Shown in pieces: positions 1 to 7,194 of a stretch of 64,000 nt of DNA (position 1 is its first letter; every line of letters starts with the position of its first letter). A model generated the notes under the pieces. It did not search any database, was not told where the DNA came from, and saw only the letters and a program-made list of their open reading frames with translations. The stretch is from Burkholderiaceae bacterium 16 (GTDB taxonomy: Bacteria; Pseudomonadota; Gammaproteobacteria; Burkholderiales; Burkholderiaceae), in contig JYOD01000029.1 of the NCBI GenBank assembly GCA_000955785.1, forward strand, positions 1 to 64,000, given 5' to 3'. The translations under genes were made by a program, and so were the position numbers.

Positions 1-41
1 TCGAATCGGTACGCTTTGGAAGTTTTCGTTTTTCTGGTTGT

Positions 42-57
42 TATCTACTAGTAGATA
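42..57. promoter_or_regulatory. Perfect 16-bp palindrome, probable TetR-type operator
   Basis: The sequence TATCTACTAGTAGATA is a perfect 16-base palindrome and is followed by a further GAT. Palindromes of this size and AT-rich style are typical of TetR/AcrR-family operators, but no such regulator is encoded beside it inside the window. A partial copy lies at 166-181, so one protein probably binds both. Confidence 0.55.
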
Positions 58-70
58 GATTGGTTGACCC

Positions 71-90
71 AAAAAAACGGGGATTCCCCG
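71..90 (-). terminator. Possible short rho-independent terminator (leftward)
   Basis: Read on the minus strand, CGGGG-AAT-CCCCG forms a five-pair stem with a three-base loop and is followed directly by seven T residues. The stem is short, and no gene reading leftward into it is visible between here and 861. Confidence 0.3.
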
Positions 91-165
91 GGTGTTGCGC
101 TGGATCCTCTTTCCCGCTTCAGCTTTCTCGCTGGGGCGGAGCAGTGGCTTCCATGTGCTGAATAT

Positions 166-181
166 TATCTACTGGTAGATA
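166..181. promoter_or_regulatory. Second copy of the TATCTACT palindrome
   Basis: TATCTACTGGTAGATA repeats the operator at 42-57 with a single change in the centre, and the following GATAG is also shared. It lies about 230 bases upstream of the repeat-protein gene that starts at 413. Two copies 124 bases apart suggest a divergent or autoregulated promoter region. Confidence 0.5.
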
Positions 182-412
182 GATAGTCAAGGAATTTTTG
201 CGAGCCATCTGCGAGCGCACGATGTCGTCACGGGCGCTCAAGCGGGATCTGCACATTCTTCAACGTGTGGTCGCGCCCTCCGGCCCAAATGGGAGTCGCC
301 GAAATCCTAGCAACAAGGATTTACAACGTTTTACTTCAGGCGTCGTGAAATCACTCCTACGATGATATTTGCAGGATGCAGTACAGGGTCCTCGCTACCA
401 CCGGAGCAAGAG

Positions 413-739
413 ATGCGCAAAGTCCTCACGATGACGTTACTTATCGCCGCCGCGACGGCTTCAGGCTTGAGCTATGGCCAGCAAAAGAAGTTCGACCCGT
501 ACACTGACGGCGCCAAGGCAGGCAAGGCCGACCCCTATACGGATGGTGCGAAATCCGGCAAGTTCGATCCATACACGGATGGCGCCAAGCAATCCACCCA
601 GATGGACCTGAATGCCAACCAGGGCAAGCCCGACCCGTACACCGACGGTGCCAAGGCTGGCAAGGCCGATCCCTATACGGACGGCGCGAAGGCCGGCAAG
701 GCCGACCCCTATACGGACGGCGCGAAGTCTTCCAAGTAA
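413..739 (+). CDS. Small secreted protein built of DPYTDGAK repeats
   Basis: This 108-residue protein has a typical Sec signal peptide (basic MRK, hydrophobic core to about residue 17, likely cleavage near residues 20-23). The rest of the chain is six copies of DPYTDGAK, starting at residues 28, 40, 52, 74, 86 and 98. The usual spacing is 12 residues, so the DNA repeats every 36 bases; a 14-residue spacer (QSTQMDLNANQGKP) separates the third and fourth copies. The ATG at 413 is preferred to the one at 362 because a GGAG box lies six bases before it and the signal peptide begins there. Each repeat carries two Asp, one Lys and a Tyr, so a role in binding cations or a surface is possible, but the function is unknown. 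I recognise no catalytic domain. A hairpin follows the stop codon. Confidence 0.75.
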   Translation: MRKVLTMTLLIAAATASGLSYGQQKKFDPYTDGAKAGKADPYTDGAKSGKFDPYTDGAKQSTQMDLNANQGKPDPYTDGAKAGKADPYTDGAKAGKADPYTDGAKSSK

Positions 740-750
740 TTGGCACCCGC

Positions 751-773
751 GTTGCCGCTCCGCAAGCGGCAAC
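751..773. terminator. Hairpin after the repeat-protein gene
   Basis: GTTGCCGCT and AGCGGCAAC form a perfect nine-pair stem with a five-base loop, 11 bases after the stop codon at 739. There is no T tract, so it may be an RNA-stabilising hairpin or a weak terminator. Confidence 0.5.
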
Positions 774-860
774 GCACATCCACCATGGCGCGCCTATCGC
801 AGCAAACCCGCGCGGCCTCCTCCCCTAGCCGCGCGGCCTGCACTTATGCCTGTCGCGGCT

Positions 861-1202
861 TCATCCGTGCAACCCCTGCAAAAAGGCAAGCAAGTCTGCA
901 TTGACCTGCTCTGCGATGACCGCGCACATCCCATGCGATGCGCCCGGGTAGACCTTCAGCGTCGCGTTCCTGACCAGCCTGGAGGCCAGCATGGCCGCCG
1001 CCCCGATCGGCACGATCTGGTCGGCGTCGCCATGCAGGAACAGCGTCGGCACGTCGAACGTCTTCAGGTCTTCGGTGAAATCGGTCTCTGAGAACGCCTT
1101 GATGCAGTCATAGGCGCTCTTGACCGAACCCGGCATGCCCATCTTCGGATACCGCGGCAGCGCAAGCCGCCGAGGATCGTCGTAGTGAAGTGGCGCATGC
1201 AA
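861..1202 (-). pseudogene. C-terminal fragment of an alpha/beta hydrolase (non-heme chloroperoxidase type)
   Basis: From about position 1130 down to the stop at 861 the reading frame matches the last third of non-heme chloroperoxidase-like alpha/beta hydrolases. It has [13 protein letters not shown], the strand-Asp segment [15 protein letters not shown], and the catalytic-His segment YPGASHGM. Family members are about 270-280 residues long and carry the nucleophile GxSxG motif in the first half. That half is absent, and the residues before AYDCIKAF are unrelated to the family. The fragment is therefore a truncated remnant without its nucleophile and should be inactive. It sits directly downstream of the FAD monooxygenase gene on the same strand, so a recombination breakpoint lies near 1130-1215. 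Confidence 0.75.
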
Positions 1203-1216
1203 TCCACCTAGCGCGG

Positions 1217-2560
1217 TCAGCCTGCGAAATATAGGCGGCGAACAGCGGGATGGAAATGAGACATTGGCACCATTGGCGCAACGAGCCGGGCCGGCGGGAT
1301 TCCGATTGCCGGCCCGCTAGCCGTGGCGCCTAGCCAGCCAGGATGCGCTCTGGCCGCGCATGGCGCTGCCCCCCCGTAGCCGAGCAAGATTTCCGTACTG
1401 CGCTGCGAAGCCAGGATGGCGCGCGAACTGTGCTCCCGCATGGCGGTTTCGTAACTGCCGATGGCCGCGCGCAGCGAACGGTGGCCGGCGGCGGCCTCGC
1501 CCAGTTGCCGCACCAGCAGGTGTGCATCGTGCAGCGCCGCATTCGCCCCCAGGCCACCTGCGGGACTCATGGCATGGATGGCATCCCCCAGCACCGTGAC
1601 CGCATTGGTCGGCCATGCCGGCGGCACGTCTGCCGTCCTGACGGGCAGCATGGCCAGCGAGGCGCGATCGCCCTGCTGGAATAGCGCCCGCAGCCCGATG
1701 TGCCAGTCTGCCGTGACGCGCTCGATGCGCGCGGCGAGTTCGTCCTGGCGCAACGCATCGCCACCCTCCCAGCCGATGCCAAGGCTCTCGCGGGCGCCGA
1801 CGATGGCCCAGTAGAGATAGTCCTCGCACTCGCCCAGGCGGTAGCCTGTGGGCTGCGGCCGGAACCGCATCGGATCGATGATGACCGCGAGGCCATCGCC
1901 GAAGACGATAGAAGTCCTGTCCCGCAGCACGCCGGAGATCCGCGCCAGCGCGGCAGACGTCGGGCAAGTCTTGCCATAGAGGCAGGCGAAACCGGTATCC
2001 GCCGGGGTGGCTCCCGGCAAACGGCGCCGGCGCACCTGGGAATTGACGCCATCCGCCGCCACCAGCACGTCCGAGACGGCGGATGAACCATCCGCAAACC
2101 CGGCGGCTACGCGCCCGTCTTCGCACTCCCGGTAACGCACGAACGCCTTGCCGAAATGCACACGGTCCTCGATGCCGCACAGCAGGACTTCACGCAGCGT
2201 CTGGCGGTTCGCGCTCAGGTCGTCCTCTTCAACATTTCCAGCGCCTTCGTTCCCGGCCCGCCGCCACGACTCCACCCACATTCCGGTCACGGCATCGAGC
2301 CCTGTGTCAACCACATTGACGCCCTCCACCGGCATCGCACCGGTCGCCTTGAACAAGGCGAAAAGGTCTGCCGGCAAGCAGGCCTTCAAGGCTTGCTTGC
2401 CCCGATGATCGATCCGGATACGGTAGCCCTGCGTGCGGCTGGCCAGTGCCGCATCGTGCTCGTAGACGTCGAAGGCGATGCCATGCCTCCTGAGCCCTTG
2501 CGCCAGGCACAAGCCGCCCAGGCCGGCACCGACGATGGTGATGTGCATGGGCCTTGCCAT
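1217..2560 (-). CDS. FAD-dependent monooxygenase (aromatic-hydroxylase-like)
   Basis: The protein begins [20 protein letters not shown], a Rossmann GxGxxG FAD-binding site. It later has the DG motif ([14 protein letters not shown]) and the GD motif with flavin-contacting residues ([16 protein letters not shown]), the hallmarks of single-component flavoprotein hydroxylases of the FAD_binding_3 family. It is 447 residues long from the ATG at 2560; an ATG at 2548 is an alternative start. The last 50 or so residues look less family-like, and the adjacent gene fragment at 861-1202 suggests the 3' end may have been altered by recombination. The gene lies 37 bases after the small gene ending at 2598, probably in one transcript. 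Substrate unknown; an electron-rich aromatic or antibiotic-like compound is usual for the family. Confidence 0.8.
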   Translation of the reverse strand: MARPMHITIVGAGLGGLCLAQGLRRHGIAFDVYEHDAALASRTQGYRIRIDHRGKQALKACLPADLFALFKATGAMPVEGVNVVDTGLDAVTGMWVESWRRAGNEGAGNVEEDDLSANRQTLREVLLCGIEDRVHFGKAFVRYRECEDGRVAAGFADGSSAVSDVLVAADGVNSQVRRRRLPGATPADTGFACLYGKTCPTSAALARISGVLRDRTSIVFGDGLAVIIDPMRFRPQPTGYRLGECEDYLYWAIVGARESLGIGWEGGDALRQDELAARIERVTADWHIGLRALFQQGDRASLAMLPVRTADVPPAWPTNAVTVLGDAIHAMSPAGGLGANAALHDAHLLVRQLGEAAAGHRSLRAAIGSYETAMREHSSRAILASQRSTEILLGYGGAAPCAARAHPGWLGATASGPAIGIPPARLVAPMVPMSHFHPAVRRLYFAG

Positions 2561-2597
2561 CAAGGCGCGCTGCGCCGCCACAGCGCCCGCCCGGCGT

Positions 2598-3041
2598 TCA
2601 GCGCGAGGGACCATCTTGCACTCCGGCATCCGCATTCGCCGTGGTCGCGGCAGCCAGGGCATAGTTGCCCAGCGCCAGCGCTTCCGCCATGGTGGCGGCC
2701 ATCGCCACGGGCACGCCAAAGGCCTTGACCGCCATCTGCGCCTGCGCGCCCATTGCCGCCCGCTTGTCCGGGTCGGGTTCGATATGGATCAGCGCCCTGC
2801 AACTGCGCCCGAGTGGCGCCTTGTACCGTTTGAGCCATAGCGCGCGTTGCTTGCGGTCTTCGTGCGCTTCTTCGTCCTGTGCGGTATGGATCAGCACAAA
2901 GGCCCGGTCCTGCCCGACCAGGGCCGTCATCTCGTCGCGCCACCGGGCGGCGTAGCCCGGCAGCATGGCTTCGGCGCGGCCGACCACGAGGGGGAAGTTC
3001 GATACGTCGTAGATGTGGAAGCTGGAAGCCTGTGCTTGCAT
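2598..3041 (-). CDS. Conserved protein of unknown function
   Basis: This is a 147-residue soluble protein with no signal peptide and no motif that I recognise. The start at 3041 is chosen for the AGGAG box about six bases upstream. The middle (FVLIHTAQDEEAHEDRKQRALWLKRYK) is charged and helical, and the C-terminal half is rich in Ala and Met. It has some resemblance in layout to small STAS-like proteins, but I cannot confirm this. It is followed on the same strand by the FAD monooxygenase with a 37-base gap, so it may be an accessory or substrate-handling partner of that enzyme. Confidence 0.6.
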   Translation of the reverse strand: MQAQASSFHIYDVSNFPLVVGRAEAMLPGYAARWRDEMTALVGQDRAFVLIHTAQDEEAHEDRKQRALWLKRYKAPLGRSCRALIHIEPDPDKRAAMGAQAQMAVKAFGVPVAMAATMAEALALGNYALAAATTANADAGVQDGPSR

Positions 3042-3084
3042 GTCGCTCTCCTGCGCTGCGGGTAAAGGTTGACGCGTTGGATAA

Positions 3085-3249
3085 GAGGCGCCTCGCATGC
3101 CGCTGGAAAGGCTCGCACGCGGGGAAGCCGTGGCCACGGTGGCGGAGGCCCTGGGCTACGCCACGCCGAGCAACTTCATCGCCATGTTCCGCCGTGCTTT
3201 TGGCGACTCGCCGGCCCGGTATTTTGCGAACCGCGGCCTGGGTGGCTAG
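3085..3249 (+). pseudogene. AraC-family regulator, C-terminal helix-turn-helix fragment
   Basis: Starting just after an in-frame TAA at 3082, the translation reads EAPRMPLERLARGEAVATVA and continues through ALGYATPSNFIAMFRRAFG to DSPARYFA. This is the second helix-turn-helix of the AraC/XylS family, including the conserved GY-S-F--FRR-FG-SP--Y pattern. Only about 54 residues remain; the effector domain and first helix-turn-helix are missing. It faces away from the small gene that starts at 3041, where an intact AraC gene could once have regulated the monooxygenase pair. Clear gene debris. Confidence 0.75.
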
Positions 3250-3374
3250 CTACCGGAAGCGGCCCGTTCCTCGCCCTCACTCCCGCCCCGCCGGCTCACT
3301 GAAAATCCGTAGATTCTGACCTTGAATTTATCTGACTTATCAAATAGCATCCATCCAGCAAACAGGAGGCCCCG

Positions 3375-3812
3375 ATGAAGCACTACACCAGAGAGAACTT
3401 TCGCCTCACGCAGAGCGTGGGGTTCTTCCTCAACAAGGCCCGCAACCTTGTGCTGATGGAAATGGACGCCGCCCTCAAGGAACTGGATATCACCGCCCAG
3501 CAGATGGGCATCCTGCTGTCGCTGTCCCGAGGCGTCGCCACCACCCCGTTCGAACTCAGCAAGCTGCTGGTGATCGACACCGGCCTGATGACCCGCATGC
3601 TCGACAAGCTGGAGCATAAGGGCCTGCTGACCCGCTCGCGCAGCGTGGACGACCGCCGCGTGGTCAACCTGGAACTCACCGCCAAGGGCCATGGCGTTGC
3701 CGAACAGATCCCGGAGATCGCCCCCGAGGTGCTGAATGCGCGCCTGAAGGATTTCACAAAGGGCGAATTCGACGAGTTCATCCGCCTGCTCGGCAAATTC
3801 TCGGCCGCCTGA
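3375..3812 (+). CDS. MarR-family transcriptional regulator
   Basis: The 145-residue product has the MarR fold: N-terminal dimer helix (GFFLNKARNLVLMEMDAAL), winged helix-turn-helix from about residue 35 (ITAQQMGILLSL through LVIDTGLMTRMLDKLEHKGLL), and the wing signature SVDDRRVVNLELTAKG. A strong AGGAGG box stands seven bases before the ATG. It lacks obvious redox cysteines, so it more likely senses a phenolic or other lipophilic ligand. It is convergent with the porin-derived pseudogene at 3825, only 12 bases away. In this family autoregulation and control of a neighbouring efflux, porin or degradation gene is common, but the original target is not clear here. Confidence 0.85.
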   Translation: MKHYTRENFRLTQSVGFFLNKARNLVLMEMDAALKELDITAQQMGILLSLSRGVATTPFELSKLLVIDTGLMTRMLDKLEHKGLLTRSRSVDDRRVVNLELTAKGHGVAEQIPEIAPEVLNARLKDFTKGEFDEFIRLLGKFSAA

Positions 3813-3824
3813 GCGCATCATTTT

Positions 3825-4495
3825 TTATTTAGCCGCGCTGACTTCGCCGAGCTGGATCAGCCGCCGCGTCTCGCTCGACGAGCAATGGTTGCCGGCGCCG
3901 GATTCCGCCGGCGCGCGCAGCGCGACGGGATCCACATCGAAGCGCCACTGTGCGCCCAGGGTACGCAGGTAGTCCACATTGCCCTTGCGTCCCCGGCCGC
4001 AGGCAAAGTTCTCGCCCACGACGAGCGTGCGCATGCCAAGGTGTCCCACCAGCGTCCCGCCCACGAAGTTCTCGACAGGCTCTGCGCTGCGCTGCCTGTC
4101 GAAACGCAACACCAGGCAGGTGTCCACCTCGCCGGCTGCCGCCAGCAACGCCGCCAGCGTCTTGCTCAGCGCAGGCTGCGTGGCGAGGCCCACATACGCC
4201 TGGCGGCCGAACAGGCGGCCGCCCTGGTTGGATACGCCATTGTCGGGGCCGAAGCCCGACTCCAGCGCGAACACCGCCTTCAGGCCCTGGCCGAGATTTT
4301 CGCTGCCGCGCAGGCCCAGCGCGATGGCACGGTGCCCGTCAGGCCCGGCATGCGCGCCACGCTGTCGCGTGCCGCGCCGATATGGTTGATGTACTCCACG
4401 CCTGTGTCGACCACCCCGTACAGGGTGACCGACTGCGCGGCGGCAAACCCTGGCAGCGCCACCAGGGCGGCGGCCGTCAGCCGGATGTTTTTCAT
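3825..4495 (-). pseudogene. Frameshifted porin N-terminus fused to an FAD-synthetase-like fragment
   Basis: The minus-strand frame from the ATG at 4495, preceded by AGGAG, begins MKNIRLTAAALVALPGFAAA and QSVTLYGVVDTGVEYINHIG, the signal peptide and first strands of a beta-proteobacterial general porin. Near 4314-4318 one base is missing and the reading shifts; the porin continues in the new frame (GLRGSENLGQGLKAVFALES through GRQAYVGL) to about 4190. From there the same frame turns into a different protein (TLVVGENFACGRGRKG, then CSSSETRRLIQLGEVSAA), which resembles the nucleotidyltransferase part of RibF-type FAD synthetases. The frame stops at 3825. The product would be neither a working porin nor a working enzyme. 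The join looks like a deletion or illegitimate recombination between two genes. Confidence 0.7.
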
Positions 4496-4731
4496 GGGTC
4501 TCCTCCAGTCCTTGCTGTTGTTGTGATGAAACGCGAAAGCGAAACCGAAACGGAAACCAGGGCGAAAGGCAGCGCGCCCGGCGCGCAAGCGGCCCTGCCT
4601 TGTCACCGGCACGGCGGCGGCAGTCTCGGGGGAATGGCAGGCAAGCGCCGGGCCGGATGCGGCAGCCCGCTGCATCCGGACAGCGAGGCCGGCCCGTCAG
4701 CGCTTGCGCCCGGCAGGCCGGGTCGGGCGCC

Positions 4732-5379
4732 TCACTCCACGGCGGCCCCGGTCGCCCGCGCGATCTCCGACCACCTGGCCGCATCGCTGGAGATGAATCG
4801 CCTGAACGCTTCCGGGCTGCTCGGTGCGAGATCGACATTGAGCGCGGCAAAGCGCGCCTTGACCTCGCCATTGCGCAAGGCCTTGAGCACGGCCTCGTTC
4901 AGCCGGCCAATGACCTGGGGCGGCGTATTCGCCGGCGCCAGCAGGCCGAGCCACGAGGTGCTGGCATAGCCCGGCAGGCCCGCCTGGGCAATGGTCTGCC
5001 ATTGCGGGCGCGATGGCGAAGGCTGGGCGCTGGTCAATCCCAGCGCGGTGAGCTTGCCTGCCTTGATAAAGGCGTCCGCGGCGGCCAGGTCGGCGAACAT
5101 GACTTGGGCGTGGCCGGCCACCACGTCGTTCAGGCCCTGCATGGTGCCCGCGCCAGGCCGGTTTTCGACCACCACCGACTGCCCCAGCGATTCCTTGAGC
5201 TTTTCGGCGAGGACCCGGCTCATCACATCGGCAATCCCGCCGCTGGTGAACGGCACCACCAGCCGGATCGGATGGGTCGGGAAAGGCGCGGCATCGGCGG
5301 TGGCACCGAGCGACGTGCCGCACGCGAGGAACGCGCAGGCGGACACGAGCAGGCTATGCAGGCGGGGGGGACGCTTCAT
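4732..5379 (-). pseudogene. Bug-family (TctC-like) binding protein with an internal deletion
   Basis: The frame starts with a signal peptide and the Bug-family hallmark strand FPTHPIRLVVPFTSGGIADV, then GQSVVVENRPGAG. It jumps directly to the segment that normally lies some 110 residues later (AGHAQVMFADLAAADAFIKA) and ends normally (APANTPPQVIGRLNEAVLKA and onward). The total is 215 residues against the usual 320 or so. The missing part holds one lobe of the ligand cleft, so although the frame is open the protein probably cannot bind its ligand. The deletion junction is close to 5140-5160. Bug proteins normally capture small carboxylates in the periplasm. The open frame leaves a small chance that it is still made. 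Confidence 0.7.
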
Positions 5380-5878
5380 CGGACATTGTCTCCATCATCG
5401 TTATTGGCGACGGCGCTGAGCGGCGTGCCGTGCCTGTATGTGTAAGCATTAGACAATGTGGCGATGGCAAGGGACAGGCGCGTTGGCTTATGGCTGGCAT
5501 AAGCGGCTTGCATGCGCCGGGGCGACTGCCCGACGCGGATGGGCTAGCGGGCCTGAGGCCGCTCCGCCTGGTCCGCCTTCCTGGCCGTCCAGGCCAGCAG
5601 GTAGCTGGCGCAAAGGCGTGGGGCGAGCCATGACGCAGTCCCGGTCGCGAGCGGCATAGCGGCAAATTGTCATGCTGGATCCGAGCTTCGCCCATCAGTC
5701 TTTATGTTGCATTTAAAATGCTTGTTTTATAGAATCGTTCTCAGGTTGCTGCGCCGCACGATATGAAGGCCGGTAACGCCGGTTGGCAACCGAGGCCGCT
5801 GCGACCTGAGGCGTCGGCGGCTGCCGCCAAGGCAAATGCCGCATCCTGAATTCCACCCGACACATTGAGAGCCGAACC
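5380..5878. other. Intergenic region upstream of nnrS
   Basis: This 499-base stretch separates the deleted Bug gene from nnrS. Short open frames are present on both strands, but none has a ribosome-binding site or a recognisable product. The only clear signal is the NsrR-type promoter at 5704-5735. That leaves an untranslated leader of roughly 140 bases before the nnrS start at 5879. Confidence 0.6.
5704..5735 (+). promoter_or_regulatory. nnrS promoter with NsrR-type operator
   Basis: A -35 box TTGCAT (5707-5712) and -10 box TAGAAT (5730-5735) are 17 bases apart. The spacer and -35 box lie inside the dyad TTGCATTTAAAATGC, close to the NsrR consensus half-site ATGCATTT. Binding there would block RNA polymerase until nitric oxide destroys the regulator's iron-sulfur cluster. 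The same design occurs upstream of hmp at 11014-11045. Confidence 0.75.
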
Positions 5879-7090
5879 ATGCTGCCCCTTGCGCAAAACC
5901 AGCCACCGGCAAGCCACGCCACCGCGCGCTATCACGGTCATCCCGTCCTTGCGCTCGCGTTCCGGCCGTTCTACCTGCTGGCGGCTGCCTTTGCCGTGGT
6001 GGCCATTGGCGTCTGGACAGCGATCTACCTGGGCTGGTGGCCCCATGCAGGCGCGCAGCCGGCCATGGGCGGCATGCTGTGGCACGCGCACGAGATGGTG
6101 TTCGGCTTTGCCGCCGCGATCGTGGTCGGCTTCCTGTTCACTGCCGGCAAGAACTGGACGGGGCTGCAAACACCGCAGGGCGGCTTGCTGGCCTGCCTCG
6201 CTGCCGTCTGGCTTGCGGCGCGCGTGCTGATGTGGACCCGGCCGGCAGCCGTTGCGGCCGTGCTGGACCTGGCCTTCCTGCTGCTTTGCGCGGCCAGCTT
6301 CCTGCGCGTGCTGGTTCGCGCCGGCAGTACGCGCAACTACGGCCTTGCCGCCGCGTTGTTCCTGCTGTGGGCGCTGAATGCGGTGTTCCATGTGGCGCTG
6401 GCCAACGGCGCCGTGCTGCTCGCGCTGCAGAGTGCCGATGCGGGGATCGGGCTGATCGTCATCTTCATTACCGTGATCGGCGGTCGCGTGATCCCGATGT
6501 TCACCGCCAACACGGTCCCAGGGGTACGCATCCGGCGCTCAGCGGCTATCGAGCGCAGCGTTGTGGCGCTGACTCTGGCCGCGATGACCGCCTGCACGCT
6601 GGCGCCGCGCGGCATGGTCACCGCCGCGATCGCGCTGCTGGCCGCGCTGGCGCAAGCCGTTCGCCTGGGCGGCTGGAACTCGCGGCGCACGGCAGGCAAG
6701 CCCCTGATCGCCATCCTGCACCTCGCCTACGGCTGCCTGCCGCTGGGCCTGCTCTTGCTGGCGGCCGCCGCACTTGGCTGGGCCGACCGCTCGACGGCCT
6801 TGCACGCGCTCACCGTGGGTGCGATCGGTTGCGGCATCCTGGGGATGATCACACGCACCGCACTGGGCCATACGGGCCGCAAGCTGGAGGCCGGCCCGAT
6901 GGAGAAAGTGGCTTATGCGTGCATCGGCACGGCTGCCCTCTTCCGCGTCCTGGGGCCGCTATTGCTGCCGCAATACAAGGCGTTCTGGATAGCCGGGGCT
7001 GCTGCGCTGTGGATGGCGGCGTTCTTGTTTTACCTGGTGAAATACACGCCCTACCTGACCAGGCTGCGCGCCGACGGGCGGGACGGCTGA
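5879..7090 (+). CDS. nnrS: NnrS-family heme-copper membrane protein (NO stress)
   Basis: This 403-residue integral membrane protein has about twelve hydrophobic segments and the NnrS signature: FRPFYLLAA at the first helix, the conserved MLWHAHEMVFGF with His69 and His71, GLIVIFITVIGGRVIPMFT in the middle, and LGMITRTALGHTGR near the end. NnrS proteins bind heme and copper in the inner membrane and relieve nitrosative stress, probably by preventing iron-dinitrosyl complexes. It is transcribed alone from the NsrR-type promoter at 5704-5735, which is also the logic of its neighbours nsrR and hmp 4-5 kb to the right. The start is the ATG after the leader; no strong Shine-Dalgarno is seen (the ACCG before it is weak). 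Confidence 0.93.
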   Translation: MLPLAQNQPPASHATARYHGHPVLALAFRPFYLLAAAFAVVAIGVWTAIYLGWWPHAGAQPAMGGMLWHAHEMVFGFAAAIVVGFLFTAGKNWTGLQTPQGGLLACLAAVWLAARVLMWTRPAAVAAVLDLAFLLLCAASFLRVLVRAGSTRNYGLAAALFLLWALNAVFHVALANGAVLLALQSADAGIGLIVIFITVIGGRVIPMFTANTVPGVRIRRSAAIERSVVALTLAAMTACTLAPRGMVTAAIALLAALAQAVRLGGWNSRRTAGKPLIAILHLAYGCLPLGLLLLAAAALGWADRSTALHALTVGAIGCGILGMITRTALGHTGRKLEAGPMEKVAYACIGTAALFRVLGPLLLPQYKAFWIAGAAALWMAAFLFYLVKYTPYLTRLRADGRDG

Positions 7091-7148
7091 GCGGCCAGGG
7101 ACCGGGCCAAGCCCCCCCCCCCAACGCCCCTTCACCGATGGCATGAGC

Positions 7149-7190
7149 GGCTACTAAAATCAATGAACTTTTCTCCATCTCAGGTAGCCA
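7149..7190. promoter_or_regulatory. GGCTACT / GGTAGCCA motifs before the MocR gene
   Basis: GGCTACT at 7149-7155 and the inverted GGTAGCCA at 7183-7190 flank the probable promoter of the MocR-type gene that starts at 7195. The same motif, TGGCTACC, recurs at 8663-8670 before the ahpD-like gene. This points to autoregulation by the MocR protein. Confidence 0.4.
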
Positions 7191-7194
7191 GCAA

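Larger units (their letters stand above)
1..412. other. Intergenic region at the left edge
   Basis: I see no credible coding sequence in this stretch. It contains two copies of a 16-base operator-like palindrome (42-57 and 166-181). Between them is a short GC palindrome followed, on the minus strand, by seven T residues (71-90), which could be a weak leftward terminator. The gene that the left palindrome controls may lie outside the window. Confidence 0.6.

Noticed and set aside
413-739. 36-base repeats as a CRISPR array
   Set aside because: The repeats are in frame inside one coding sequence, with no unique spacers of regular length and no cas genes nearby.
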